Below are positions 35,106-42,942 of a stretch of DNA of 64,000 nucleotides, one piece after another. The stretch is taken from NCBI RefSeq assembly GCF_010499245.1, contig NZ_JAAGOW010000001.1:744001-808000 (forward strand), in the 5' to 3' direction. Each line of letters starts with the position of its first letter. The first letter of the stretch is position 1. Position numbers and translations under genes: made by a program. This DNA is from Variovorax sp. WS11 (GTDB lineage Bacteria; Pseudomonadota; Gammaproteobacteria; Burkholderiales; Burkholderiaceae_C). The notes under the pieces were generated by a model. It was not told the origin of the DNA. It saw nothing but the letters and a program-made list of their open reading frames with translations, and ran no database searches.

Positions 35106-37960
35106 GAGTTCCTCCGTGCGCGTTCAATGGCCCGAGATGCTTGCTGCGCGGCCTGGTCGGTCGTCTTGCGGTTCGTGCCCTCGGCGAAGGTCTGATTGAT
35201 GGTCACGGCCATGCCGCTGCCATCCCCTCCTCCGGGCATGACCTTGCCATCCTGGCCAGGCATGAACCACTGTTTGCCGCCGGCCTCGAAGACCTCCCCG
35301 GCGCCCTTCTCGTTGATTCGGTACATGCTTCCTGCCGTCACCGGGCCGCCGATCGCACGGCCGGCGAAGTTGTTGGTGAACTTGAATAGGTCGTCCAGCC
35401 CGCCGCCCGAAGCGTTCGCAAGGGTCGTGGCCGCGCCGTTGGAGAAACCACCAAAGGCGCCAGCCGCGAGCCCAGCGATTGAACTCAGGAGGCCGCCGCC
35501 GCCACCCCCGCCGCCGGTAGCGCCGGTAGAGCTCAGGGCCGCGGCGGCCTCGGTCGCGGCGAGCGTGAGTTTGTCCAGGGCCGCCGAGCCCGTCGCAGCG
35601 CTGGTCGACAGCGAAGAGACGCCATTCGCGCCCTTGCCCTTGCCGCCGCCGAGCAAGCCACTCAATAGGCCGCCAGCCTCCCCGCCGATGGAGTCCTTCA
35701 GGAAACCGGCGAGCGGTCCCGTGATGTTCTCCTTGACGAAGTTGCGCGTCAGGTCTTCCTGAATCGATTTGAGGAATGACTTGGCATCGAACTTGCCGCC
35801 CGTCAGCAGGTTGGTCAGTTGGTCCTCGAGCCCCTTGAGGCCATTGGTCACGACCTCTTCGAAGTTCTTGGCCTTGTTCTGGGCTTCGTCGTAGTAGTTG
35901 GTCAGGGCTTCGGTCGCGCCGACCGTCCAGTCCTTCTGAAGCTCGAGCTTCTTGGTCCAATAGTCCTCATCGGATGCGAGCGCGCGGTCGTGCGCCTGCT
36001 GCTCGATTTGGAGGTACTTGTCGTACTCCTCCGACGTGATCTGGCCCGCGCGGCGCTGCTGGTCGAGCGAGTCGCGGCGCCCCTGCAGTTGGTCTTCGCG
36101 CTGGTTGCGTCGCGAATCCTGCTCGCGTCGCAGGTTGCCCTTGCCGAGCCCGGCGAGGTCGCGCTGGTTCTGCTTGGCGATGGTGTCGACGTAGGACTGA
36201 GCGGCTGCGGCGGCCTGCTCGTACTTGATCCGAATTTGGTCGAGCGCGTCGGCCTCCTGGATCGCCAGCACCTTGAGGTTGGCCGTGGAGTTCTCGCGCA
36301 GCTTGGCTAGCTTGGCCTGTGCGTCCAGAATCTTCCGGTCGTTGTCGATTTTTTCCTTGCCGGTCAGCTTCTCCTGCTGCAGGCGCTCGATCTGCTTTTC
36401 GACGGCGGCCTGTTCGACGCGGTCGTTCTCCTGGATGAACGCGCGCTTCTTGGCGTAGTACTCGGCCTCGCTCACCAGGTTGGCGGAGCGCTCTGCCTGC
36501 AGGATCTTCTCGCCGTTGGAGATGGTGTTCGAAAGGGCTTCCTGCGCCTTGCGAATCTCCTCCAGATCGAAGGCGAGTTGCGCCTTGGCCTCTTGAACGG
36601 CGCTGTTGTCCGTCTTGCCCTTCGGCGTCTTGTCCTGGTTCAGGCGGCTGGTGTTGAGCTTCGGCTTCGCGGCGGCGGCGATGGTGTTCGCCTGCGAACG
36701 GGCCTGCAGGCGCTTGACCTCGTCGTCGACGAACGGCTCCTTGCCGATCGCGAGAACACGGGCTTGGAACTTGTCGAGCTCGGCGCGGGCGCGCTGCGCG
36801 TCGTCCTTGACGGCGTCGCTGATGGCGTTGAAGCCGTTGAAGTCCAGCGAGGCAAGCGCCGCCAGTTGCGCAGCAATGGCGCCGATCTCGCGGCCCACCG
36901 CCTTGAACGTGAAGATCACATCCGAGGCAACGATGGTGATCGCCTGAAAAACGACGACAGCACCGTTCAGCGCGCCCTTCAGGATGTCGGTCGCCGCGCT
37001 GGTGCCGTCTTCCTCCTTGGCGATGGACTTCATCAAGTCCGTGATGTCGTTCAGGATCGGAATCGCGTTGACCGCGGCGACCTGAAGGAATTGCTGGACC
37101 TGCGATTGCAGGCGAGCCTGCGCGTCGCTGAAGTCGTCGGCGGCCTTCCCTTGCTGCTCGGTGATGTAGGCAGCGTTCGTGCCCTCGACCGCGTATTCCT
37201 TGAGGAAGGTCAGCAGCTCGGCGCCGGACTTGCCGAACAGGGCAACGGCATAGGCGGTCTTCTCCGAGCCATCGGCGAAGCCATCCATTGCGCGCGCGAC
37301 GGCCTGCAACTGCTCGACGGGCGAGAGATCCTTGAACTTCTTGAAGTCCAGGCCCAGGCCGGTGATCGCATCGCCGACGAGTTTCGATTCGTCATCGGTC
37401 TTGGACAGCGAAGCGGTGAGTTTCACCGAAGCCGCGGCGATGGTGTCGATGGAAAGGCCAGCGACGTCGGAAGCCGTCTTCAGCGAGGAGAGGTTGACGG
37501 CGGTGTCGCCGATCTTCTCTGCGAGGTCTTGGTACTTGCCGACCTGGCCGATCAGGGCGTTTGCGCCGGCCGCGGTCGCGACAAGGGCGGCGCCGGCAGC
37601 AGCGGCAAGCGCGATGAAGCCGACGCGGAGACGGTTGCCCATCTCCACGCCGCGCTCGTAGCCCTCGGACAGCTTCAGGGCCGAATCTGCCGCCTCGAGC
37701 TGCGCCTTGGACGCGCCGCGCAGAGCCAGCGAGTACAACTCGGTTTCGCGCGCTGACTTGCCCTGCGTCGCCGCGGCGGTCTGGAGCTTCTTGACGTAGT
37801 TGTCGATCGACTTCGACGCGCGCGCCGACGCCGTGCCCATCGAGTCGCCAATGTCCTTGCCGAGGCTCTTGATGGAGCGCTTGGCATCGTCGACCCCCGC
37901 CTTCAGCTTGGTAGCGTCGGCAGAGACCTCGATGACGCCACGCCCGATGACATCAGCCAT
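35102..37960 (-). CDS. Tail tape measure protein
   Basis: A 952-residue protein. The N-terminal coiled helix starts MADVIGRGVIEVSADATKLK, the usual tape-measure opening. A hydrophobic segment lies near 113-135 (VGFIALAAAAGAALVATAAG). A long helical middle rich in Gln/Glu/Arg follows, with a Gly-rich tail (GATGGGGGGGGLLSSIAGLA). Length usually sets tail length; about 950 residues suggests a tail near 140 nm by the common 1.5 angstrom-per-residue rule (inference). Confidence 0.92.
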   Translation of the reverse strand: MADVIGRGVIEVSADATKLKAGVDDAKRSIKSLGKDIGDSMGTASARASKSIDNYVKKLQTAAATQGKSARETELYSLALRGASKAQLEAADSALKLSEGYERGVEMGNRLRVGFIALAAAAGAALVATAAGANALIGQVGKYQDLAEKIGDTAVNLSSLKTASDVAGLSIDTIAAASVKLTASLSKTDDESKLVGDAITGLGLDFKKFKDLSPVEQLQAVARAMDGFADGSEKTAYAVALFGKSGAELLTFLKEYAVEGTNAAYITEQQGKAADDFSDAQARLQSQVQQFLQVAAVNAIPILNDITDLMKSIAKEEDGTSAATDILKGALNGAVVVFQAITIVASDVIFTFKAVGREIGAIAAQLAALASLDFNGFNAISDAVKDDAQRARAELDKFQARVLAIGKEPFVDDEVKRLQARSQANTIAAAAKPKLNTSRLNQDKTPKGKTDNSAVQEAKAQLAFDLEEIRKAQEALSNTISNGEKILQAERSANLVSEAEYYAKKRAFIQENDRVEQAAVEKQIERLQQEKLTGKEKIDNDRKILDAQAKLAKLRENSTANLKVLAIQEADALDQIRIKYEQAAAAAQSYVDTIAKQNQRDLAGLGKGNLRREQDSRRNQREDQLQGRRDSLDQQRRAGQITSEEYDKYLQIEQQAHDRALASDEDYWTKKLELQKDWTVGATEALTNYYDEAQNKAKNFEEVVTNGLKGLEDQLTNLLTGGKFDAKSFLKSIQEDLTRNFVKENITGPLAGFLKDSIGGEAGGLLSGLLGGGKGKGANGVSSLSTSAATGSAALDKLTLAATEAAAALSSTGATGGGGGGGGLLSSIAGLAAGAFGGFSNGAATTLANASGGGLDDLFKFTNNFAGRAIGGPVTAGSMYRINEKGAGEVFEAGGKQWFMPGQDGKVMPGGGDGSGMAVTINQTFAEGTNRKTTDQAAQQASRAIERARRNS

Positions 37961-38294
37961 GTGTTTTTGCTTTCGGTTTGGAGCGCATCTGATCGAGGGC
38001 CGCGAGTTCCATCACCTGAAGGCAATCGAACACTTCATCGCGGTCGTCTATGGGCGTTTTCGTGCGGCGCCAGATCTCAGGCAGGACGCCGTAATCCAGT
38101 CCGGTCGGGCCATTGCTGCCCCGCCACTGGGTAGACATGGCCGTGAAGACCATCAGCGGGCGCCAGTTCTCCGGCCAAACCTCGGTCGGGGCGCGGTCGC
38201 ACGCCTCCTCCACAGTCAACCCGAACGCCGCGGCCTCCTCGGCTGTCGGCGGCTCAGGGTCGGGCGTGTAGAAAGCGCGCGCGACCGCCCTCAG
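37953..38294 (-). CDS. DUF1799-type second part of tail assembly chaperone, made by -1 frameshift
   Basis: There is no ATG with a ribosome-binding site; the first possible initiator is a TTG at 38219. Reading the -1 frame from the heptamer at 38300-38294 gives an open run (LRAVARAFYTPDPEPPTAEE) straight into DUF1799 (TVEEACDRAPTEVWPENW). The fusion would total about 217 residues, analogous to lambda gpG-T. The last eight bases overlap the tape-measure start. Confidence 0.82.
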   Translation of the reverse strand: MRAVARAFYTPDPEPPTAEEAAAFGLTVEEACDRAPTEVWPENWRPLMVFTAMSTQWRGSNGPTGLDYGVLPEIWRRTKTPIDDRDEVFDCLQVMELAALDQMRSKPKAKTHG

Positions 38295-38602
38295 TTTTTT
38301 AGCCGGCTCTGCGTCAGTTCTTCGAGGTATGCGCGGTACACCGCCAGGGCCACGCCGATGTGGTTCTCCAGCAGCAGCACGACGTTTTCCTTGTTGAACT
38401 CGTCGTCCAGGCTCCAGCCGACGACCATCTCCAGGAAGATCTCGTCATCGCCCTTGCCAGCGCGCCACTCGATGAACTCGGCCAGGGCCTTTTTCGTGCG
38501 GTGCTTGAACGTGACCAGGACATCGACCGTCTCGCCGCCAGCGGTCGGAAAGCCGACCTTGGCAGCGAAGGTCGGGCTTGCCTTGAGGCTGAACTTGGCC
38601 AT
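38291..38602 (-). CDS. Tail assembly chaperone, short form (gpG-like)
   Basis: A 103-residue protein, FSLKASPTFAAKVGFPTAGG at the start, with VLVTFKHRTKKALAEFIEW in the middle. It ends ...QSRLKN just after the slippery heptamer. It lies between the tail tube and tape-measure genes, the conserved place for gpG/gpGT chaperones. It shares a TGA/ATG-adjacent junction with the upstream tail tube gene. Confidence 0.85.
   Translation of the reverse strand: MAKFSLKASPTFAAKVGFPTAGGETVDVLVTFKHRTKKALAEFIEWRAGKGDDEIFLEMVVGWSLDDEFNKENVVLLLENHIGVALAVYRAYLEELTQSRLKN
38294..38300 (-). promoter_or_regulatory. -1 ribosomal frameshift heptamer A AAA AAC
   Basis: On the minus strand the last codons of the chaperone read CTA AAA AAC TGA, giving the canonical X XXY YYZ heptamer A AAA AAC directly before the stop. 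Slipping back one base continues into DUF1799 with no stop. The positions agree: frame 0 codons start at 38296 and 38293, and the -1 codon starts at 38294, in phase with 38219. Confidence 0.88.
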
Positions 38603-39252
38603 TACGACGTGTACCGGACGGGCTCAGCCAGGAACGACAGCGTGACCTCGACGGCCATGATTTCGTTCACCGTCAGGGTCGGCGTCTTGTTGAGCGAGAT
38701 GTAGGCGTTGTAGAAGATCAGCGCGCCGGAAGGCAGCGTGATCCGCACGGCGCGCGCCAGGCGGTCGTCGTTCGCGGTCGATGCGAGTTGGTAGCCGGCG
38801 AGCGACGGATCGTCCGCCACCTGCAGGGTCAGGCCGCCCGCAGACTTGACGGTCGGGATGCGCTTCTGTGCATCGGCTTCGAGCAGTTGGTACTCGAGGA
38901 ACTGCTGTTCGCCGCCCTGCGAGCTCGATCCCAGGATCTGGGACAGTTGCGTCCAGCCGGTGATCTCGCGCACAGAGCCAATGCCGCTTCCTGCCGGGTA
39001 GATGGCGGTGCTGGTGCTGACCACGCCTTCCAGGGTCACATCGTTGGTCGAGACCACGCTGGCGCGGACGATCTTGTCCGTCAGGCGCGACCAGCCCGAG
39101 GTGACTTCGAGGATGTCGCCGACGATGACGCCGTGCGAGGCCTCGAGCGTTGCCACGGCGGCGGCGGCATTGGTCAGCGCCGACATCGTTTTGGAAGCGC
39201 CGTAGCCGGAAGCGATGGCGATGAGTGCGCCATTGGGGAGCGAGATTGCCAT
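38602..39252 (-). CDS. Major tail tube protein
   Basis: A 216-residue protein. It shows repeated beta-rich segments (VIVGDILEVTSGWSRLTDK, VREITGWTQLSQILGS, SAGGLTLQVADDPSLAGY) typical of siphophage tail tube proteins, with a Thr/Val-rich end. AAAGG lies ahead of ATG 39252. It follows the tail-completion genes and precedes the chaperones, the conserved order. Confidence 0.86.
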   Translation of the reverse strand: MAISLPNGALIAIASGYGASKTMSALTNAAAAVATLEASHGVIVGDILEVTSGWSRLTDKIVRASVVSTNDVTLEGVVSTSTAIYPAGSGIGSVREITGWTQLSQILGSSSQGGEQQFLEYQLLEADAQKRIPTVKSAGGLTLQVADDPSLAGYQLASTANDDRLARAVRITLPSGALIFYNAYISLNKTPTLTVNEIMAVEVTLSFLAEPVRYTS

Positions 39253-39271
39253 GATGAACCTTTCGGGAAAT

Positions 39272-39296
39272 AAAAAAAGCCGCTCGATGGCGGCTT
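39272..39296 (-). terminator. Rho-independent terminator before the tail tube gene
   Basis: Stem AAGCCGCT/GGCGGCTT with a four-base loop, followed on the minus strand by seven T. It separates head-completion from tail transcription and may be read through by the late antiterminator. Confidence 0.8.
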
Positions 39297-39337
39297 GGTT
39301 GCAGTGCCCGGAAAGGGCGGGAGGGAAACGGGAGGGC

Positions 39338-39694
39338 TTAGCGGTCAGCCCAGATCGAAAAATCCTGGCGGGTGCCGAACAACTTGGTCTCTTCTTCCTG
39401 ATCGGCCACGAAGGCGCCGAGAGGCTTGGCTTGGATACCGGCTGCGGCCACAAGCGCGGCCTCGACTTGGATGGCCAGCGAGTTCGCCTCGGCGCGCGTC
39501 AAAGACCAGACGTTCACTTGCATGCGGGCGTTGCGCTTGCTCGGGACCGTGGCCTCGAGGAACGTCGGCGCGTCGCCGCCGACTTGCTGATAGGTCATGT
39601 ACGGCTTCGTCACGCCGAGCGGCGCCACGTCGGGATAGACGCGGTTGCTGACCAGCGTCTTCAGCGTGTTGAACACGGTCGATTCGAGGCTCAT
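39338..39694 (-). CDS. DUF3168 tail completion (terminator) protein
   Basis: A 118-residue protein with the DUF3168 opening ESTVFNTLKTLVSNRVYPDV and PYMTYQQVGG. These cap the head-proximal end of siphophage tails. It overlaps the HK97-gp10 gene by four bases. Confidence 0.85.
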   Translation of the reverse strand: MSLESTVFNTLKTLVSNRVYPDVAPLGVTKPYMTYQQVGGDAPTFLEATVPSKRNARMQVNVWSLTRAEANSLAIQVEAALVAAAGIQAKPLGAFVADQEEETKLFGTRQDFSIWADR

Positions 39695-40146
39695 GAGGTC
39701 ACCGCCAATTTCTCGGCCATCCGCGCCTTGCCGGCCGCGATGGCTTCATTGACCGCAGAAAACGCGGGCCGCAGGAACGGATGCGCGGGCGCGTTGGAAG
39801 TGCCGAACTCGACCATGTAGCCGTAGGGCGCATCCGAATGGTTCCAGCTGATCCGATAGGTCTTGGTCGTTTGGCTGGACTTCTCCGGCGAGTACGCGCG
39901 GTAGATCGACTTCTTCAGCGTGCCAGGCAGGAACAGATACTTGACCCCGGATTTCTTGGAGTTCGACCCGTAGAAGTAATGAGCCTCTGTGGAGACCGGG
40001 CAGCGCGTCTGCGCCTCCTCGTAGAGCACCTTCGCCATCGCCGCGGCGCCGGACATGACGATGCCGTCCTGGATGTTGGCGGCGAACTTCGCCAGGCCTT
40101 CGTCGATGTCGCTCTTGAACTTGGCCTCGATGAAGTTGCCAGCCAT
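39691..40146 (-). CDS. HK97-gp10-family head-tail joining protein
   Basis: A 151-residue protein. Its family end is DAPYGYMVEFGTSNAPAHPF followed by LRPAF. It acts at the head-tail joint or as a tail completion factor. It sits between the head closure and tail terminator genes, as expected. Confidence 0.87.
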   Translation of the reverse strand: MAGNFIEAKFKSDIDEGLAKFAANIQDGIVMSGAAAMAKVLYEEAQTRCPVSTEAHYFYGSNSKKSGVKYLFLPGTLKKSIYRAYSPEKSSQTTKTYRISWNHSDAPYGYMVEFGTSNAPAHPFLRPAFSAVNEAIAAGKARMAEKLAVTS

Positions 40147-40148
40147 GA

Positions 40149-40475
40149 CTACCCCGCGTTCGCGCCGGTTTCGCAGGCCAAGTCAATGCGCTCGCGCGTT
40201 TCCTGATCGTCCAGAACCGACCGAATGTCGAAGATCGTCGATCCGAGCACCGCGCGCATGCCGGCAGTCACGTCAGTCCGGCGACGGACGCGGATGGAGG
40301 CGCGCGCCACGCTCACGGGCGCGTCACCCTTCACCGTCTCGACGCCGTTCAGAAAGCGGACGTTCGCCCAGACCGTCGCAACATCCACCCACCCGGCCAC
40401 CGGCTCCCCGATGTCGTCCTGCACCGTGCCCGGCTGCTGAATCGTCACCCGGCGGTTGAGCTTGCCGATTTCCAC
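40149..40475 (-). CDS. Phage head closure protein (SPP1 gp16-like)
   Basis: A 108-residue protein with GKLNRRVTIQQPGTVQDDIG at the start, the standard opening of head-tail adaptors that close the portal ring. The middle WVDVATVWANVRFLNG also fits. Confidence 0.87.
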   Translation of the reverse strand: MEIGKLNRRVTIQQPGTVQDDIGEPVAGWVDVATVWANVRFLNGVETVKGDAPVSVARASIRVRRRTDVTAGMRAVLGSTIFDIRSVLDDQETRERIDLACETGANAG

Positions 40476-40476
40476 G

Positions 40477-41052
40477 TCACTTGCTCCAGATCTTGATCGT
40501 GTCGAGCAGAGAGCGGGCGCCCATGGGGATCTCGTTCAAGCTGAGCGTGCTCACGGCCTGGCGGTTCTCGTACAGGTGCCCGATCAGCAGCAGCAGGCCG
40601 GCGCGCGCCGCCTTCGGGAGCGTGGTGTAGCCGGTCACATAGCGGATGCGGACAGCGTCGGGAACGTCCTGCGTCGTCGGCCAGTAGTTGCCGTAGGTCG
40701 GCGCCAAGCGGCGCGCTTCCCCGTAAAGGCTGAGCGCGTATGCGCTCCCGGTGATCGTCTGCTCAACGCCTGCGGTATCGGTGTACTTGACGCTCGTGAT
40801 CGTCGCGACCGGCGGCAGGTCCAGGTCGATGTAATCGTCCTCGTAATCGGGGAAGCAGTGCAGCGCCATCTCGAGCGTCTGGGTCGCGAAGGCGCGGCCG
40901 GTGTAGTGCTCGGCGAACTCGCGCGCAACCGTGATCAGCGCCGTGATGATGGTGTCGTCGGCGGTCTCGGCCGTCTCCACCCTCAGATGCAGCTTGGCTT
41001 CGGCCAGCGTGACCGGCTCCGTCGCGACCGCGGTAGTGACCTTGTACGCCAT
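40477..41052 (-). CDS. Head-tail connector protein (HK97 gp6-like)
   Basis: A 191-residue protein with the family opening VTLAEAKLHLRVETAETADD, HYTGRAFATQTLEM and a C-terminal helical segment (AGLLLLIGHLYENRQAV). It forms the adaptor ring below the portal. Confidence 0.88.
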   Translation of the reverse strand: MAYKVTTAVATEPVTLAEAKLHLRVETAETADDTIITALITVAREFAEHYTGRAFATQTLEMALHCFPDYEDDYIDLDLPPVATITSVKYTDTAGVEQTITGSAYALSLYGEARRLAPTYGNYWPTTQDVPDAVRIRYVTGYTTLPKAARAGLLLLIGHLYENRQAVSTLSLNEIPMGARSLLDTIKIWSK

Positions 41053-41054
41053 GC

Positions 41055-41780
41055 TCAGACCTCGCCGGCTTCGACCAGTTGGTTCGGGTGGCGGCTGTGG
41101 TCATAGGCCGCCTCGATCTCTTCTGCCGTGGGCAGCGTCGCGCGCTCGACGAAATCCACGTTGACCCGCTGCCCGTCGTGAGTGATGTTCAGGTCGACGC
41201 AGTCGTACCCGTAGAAGCGCTGCGCCTGCGGGTTCATGGCGTCCATGAGGCTCGTGGTCTTCGGCAGGGAGAGTTCGACCCCGCGCGCCGCGGCGATGCC
41301 AAGCCAGAACTCGACGCAGGCCCGTCCCTTCTCGGCGTCGTGCGCGTCGGGATAGGTGAAGTCCATGCCAAAGCAAGTGATCTTCTTGGCGCCGACGTGC
41401 AGCGCGTAGGCCACGGCATAGGCCGCGGTGCTGTTGAAGTAACCCAGCGGGTTCGCCGTCAACACGTCAGCCAGCGGAAACTCGACCAGGCAGGGGTAGT
41501 CAGGGTGCGCGCGGCTGGTGATGACCGGGCCCTGGTAGGACTTCAGCCACTTCAGCATGTGCGCGATGTTCGAATCGGGCTTGGCCGCGGCGCGGATCTC
41601 TTGAATCCGGACGTCGTCGAGGTGGAAGACCTTGTCGCAATCAAAAACATTGCCGAGGGCGTTGATGCACCATGTCTCGTCACAGAAAGCCTTGCGGCCG
41701 CCCATCCGCTTCGTGATCTCGAGGTATTGGCGCACCGATGGGCCCATGCCAAGGATGGCGACGTGGAAAGGCTTGCTCAT
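41055..41780 (-). CDS. DUF115/glycosyltransferase-like nucleotide-sugar-binding protein
   Basis: A 241-residue protein. A Gly-rich opening (HVAILGMGPSVRQYLEITKR) is followed by ALNVFDCDKVFHLDD-like acidic motifs and CFGMDFTYPDAH, which resemble DUF115/MAF-type sialyltransferase folds. This is not a structural head gene, although it sits between the connector and capsid genes. It could decorate virion or host surface glycans. The functional reading is inference. ATGA overlap with the upstream GIY-YIG gene. Confidence 0.55.
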   Translation of the reverse strand: MSKPFHVAILGMGPSVRQYLEITKRMGGRKAFCDETWCINALGNVFDCDKVFHLDDVRIQEIRAAAKPDSNIAHMLKWLKSYQGPVITSRAHPDYPCLVEFPLADVLTANPLGYFNSTAAYAVAYALHVGAKKITCFGMDFTYPDAHDAEKGRACVEFWLGIAAARGVELSLPKTTSLMDAMNPQAQRFYGYDCVDLNITHDGQRVNVDFVERATLPTAEEIEAAYDHSRHPNQLVEAGEV

Positions 41781-42334
41781 GCCGCCAACCTCGGGCGCGA
41801 CGCCTGGTGCCAGGCGCTCATCTTCGCCCTGGTTTCGTCCGTATGAGGAATGCCCTTGTTCCAAGCGACTTGCCCCTTGCCGGCTCCGTTCGCGCGCTTG
41901 GTTTCAGAAATCTTTCGACGCGTCTCCTCGGAAACGGTCTTGCCGATCTGCCATGAGGACATCTTGGCCCGCGTCTCTGCCGATGGGGTCTTGCCGAACC
42001 GAACGGCGGACATTTTCCGCTTCGTCTCATCGCTCAGCTTCACGCCGAGTTGGCTGCCAGCCGTGCGAGCGATGTTGTAGAAAGGCGCCTCCGAGTCCAG
42101 CCACTTTTGCTCCACAGCGACGAGATTCAAGTCGGCAGGAGCGCGGTCGATAACCGAAAACGCGAAGGCCGTCTCGCCGTACTTGTTCCACGAGCGCTGC
42201 AGTTTGATGTTGTGGTGCATGTTGCGTCGCAGAAGGCTCAGGTGGAGATCCCATCGCCGCTGAAAATTGATGGCGCTGCCGATGTAGGCCTTGCCGTTGA
42301 CCGTGTTGACGATCTTGTAAATGCCTGAATTCAT
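41777..42334 (-). CDS. GIY-YIG homing endonuclease with NUMOD3 repeats
   Basis: A 185-residue endonuclease. The catalytic GIY-YIG core is at residues 4-20 (GIYKIVNTVNGKAYIG), with the Arg and Glu further on (FQRRWDLH, LVAVEQKWLD). Four NUMOD3-like DNA-binding repeats (SDETKRKMS, SAETRAKMS, SEETRRKIS, TDETRAKMS) make up the tail. GAGGAAAAG precedes ATG 42334. It is a free-standing selfish gene inserted in the head module. Confidence 0.92.
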   Translation of the reverse strand: MNSGIYKIVNTVNGKAYIGSAINFQRRWDLHLSLLRRNMHHNIKLQRSWNKYGETAFAFSVIDRAPADLNLVAVEQKWLDSEAPFYNIARTAGSQLGVKLSDETKRKMSAVRFGKTPSAETRAKMSSWQIGKTVSEETRRKISETKRANGAGKGQVAWNKGIPHTDETRAKMSAWHQASRPRLAA

Positions 42335-42407
42335 CTTTTCCTCATCCGAAAAGGTCGGGGTGCCGAGTTGCACGGCGCCGCGCGGGATGAGCGCGCGACC
42401 TTGAAAT

Positions 42408-42437
42408 GAAAAAGGGGCGCCGGATGGGCGCCCCTTT
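42408..42437 (-). terminator. Strong terminator upstream of the homing endonuclease
   Basis: A near-perfect 11-base stem (AAAGGGGCGCC/GGCGCCCCTTT) with a short loop, followed on the minus strand by T-runs. It lies after the decoration-protein gene. Confidence 0.85.
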
Positions 42438-42452
42438 CGGTGCTTACTTCGA

Positions 42453-42890
42453 TCAGGCCGGGTTGGCGACCGGAACCAGCGACGGGTTGAACAGAATCGC
42501 CGTGGCCGACAGCGCGCCGACCGACGTGGTGCCGGTCTGCACTGCGCTCAGCTGCACATAGCGCTTCGTGCCCTTGTAGCCCAGGCGCTTGGACACTTCC
42601 TTGCCGGTGCCAGCCACGCGGGCGCCGGCAAGCAGGGAGGCCAGGGCTTCGGTGCCCAGCATGTCGGCGTCGGCGACGCTGGTCAGGGTGCCGGTCACGT
42701 CGCCCTCTTTCAGGACCAGGGTGACGATGGAGCCGGTCGTGGTCACCGAGCCGTAGTCGACGACGAACTCGACGCCGCCGTAGCCTTGGCGATCGATGAT
42801 CGCGCCGGTCTTGGTGGCGTTGGCGCCGATGGCGGCCGGGATGATGGCCAGCTTCTGCTGAATGTTGCTGTGAAGATCGTTCGATTTCAT
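42453..42890 (-). CDS. Head-associated protein, possible capsid decoration protein
   Basis: A 145-residue protein rich in Gly, Thr and Val with no charged surface motif (GGVEFVVDYGSVTTTGSIV, ALSATAILFNPSLVPV). It directly follows the major capsid gene, where small decoration or head-fibre proteins are often found. I do not recognise a named family, so the role comes from position only. Confidence 0.65.
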   Translation of the reverse strand: MKSNDLHSNIQQKLAIIPAAIGANATKTGAIIDRQGYGGVEFVVDYGSVTTTGSIVTLVLKEGDVTGTLTSVADADMLGTEALASLLAGARVAGTGKEVSKRLGYKGTKRYVQLSAVQTGTTSVGALSATAILFNPSLVPVANPA

Positions 42891-42942
42891 GATGGTTTCC
42901 TTTCGTGGTGTCAGTGCCCCGGGTTGCCCCGTGGCGTGTTCA

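Noticed and set aside
37953..38219. DUF1799 as an independently started gene from TTG 38219
   Set aside because: There is no ribosome-binding site, and the -1 frame is open back to a perfect slippery heptamer. Treated as a frameshift product.
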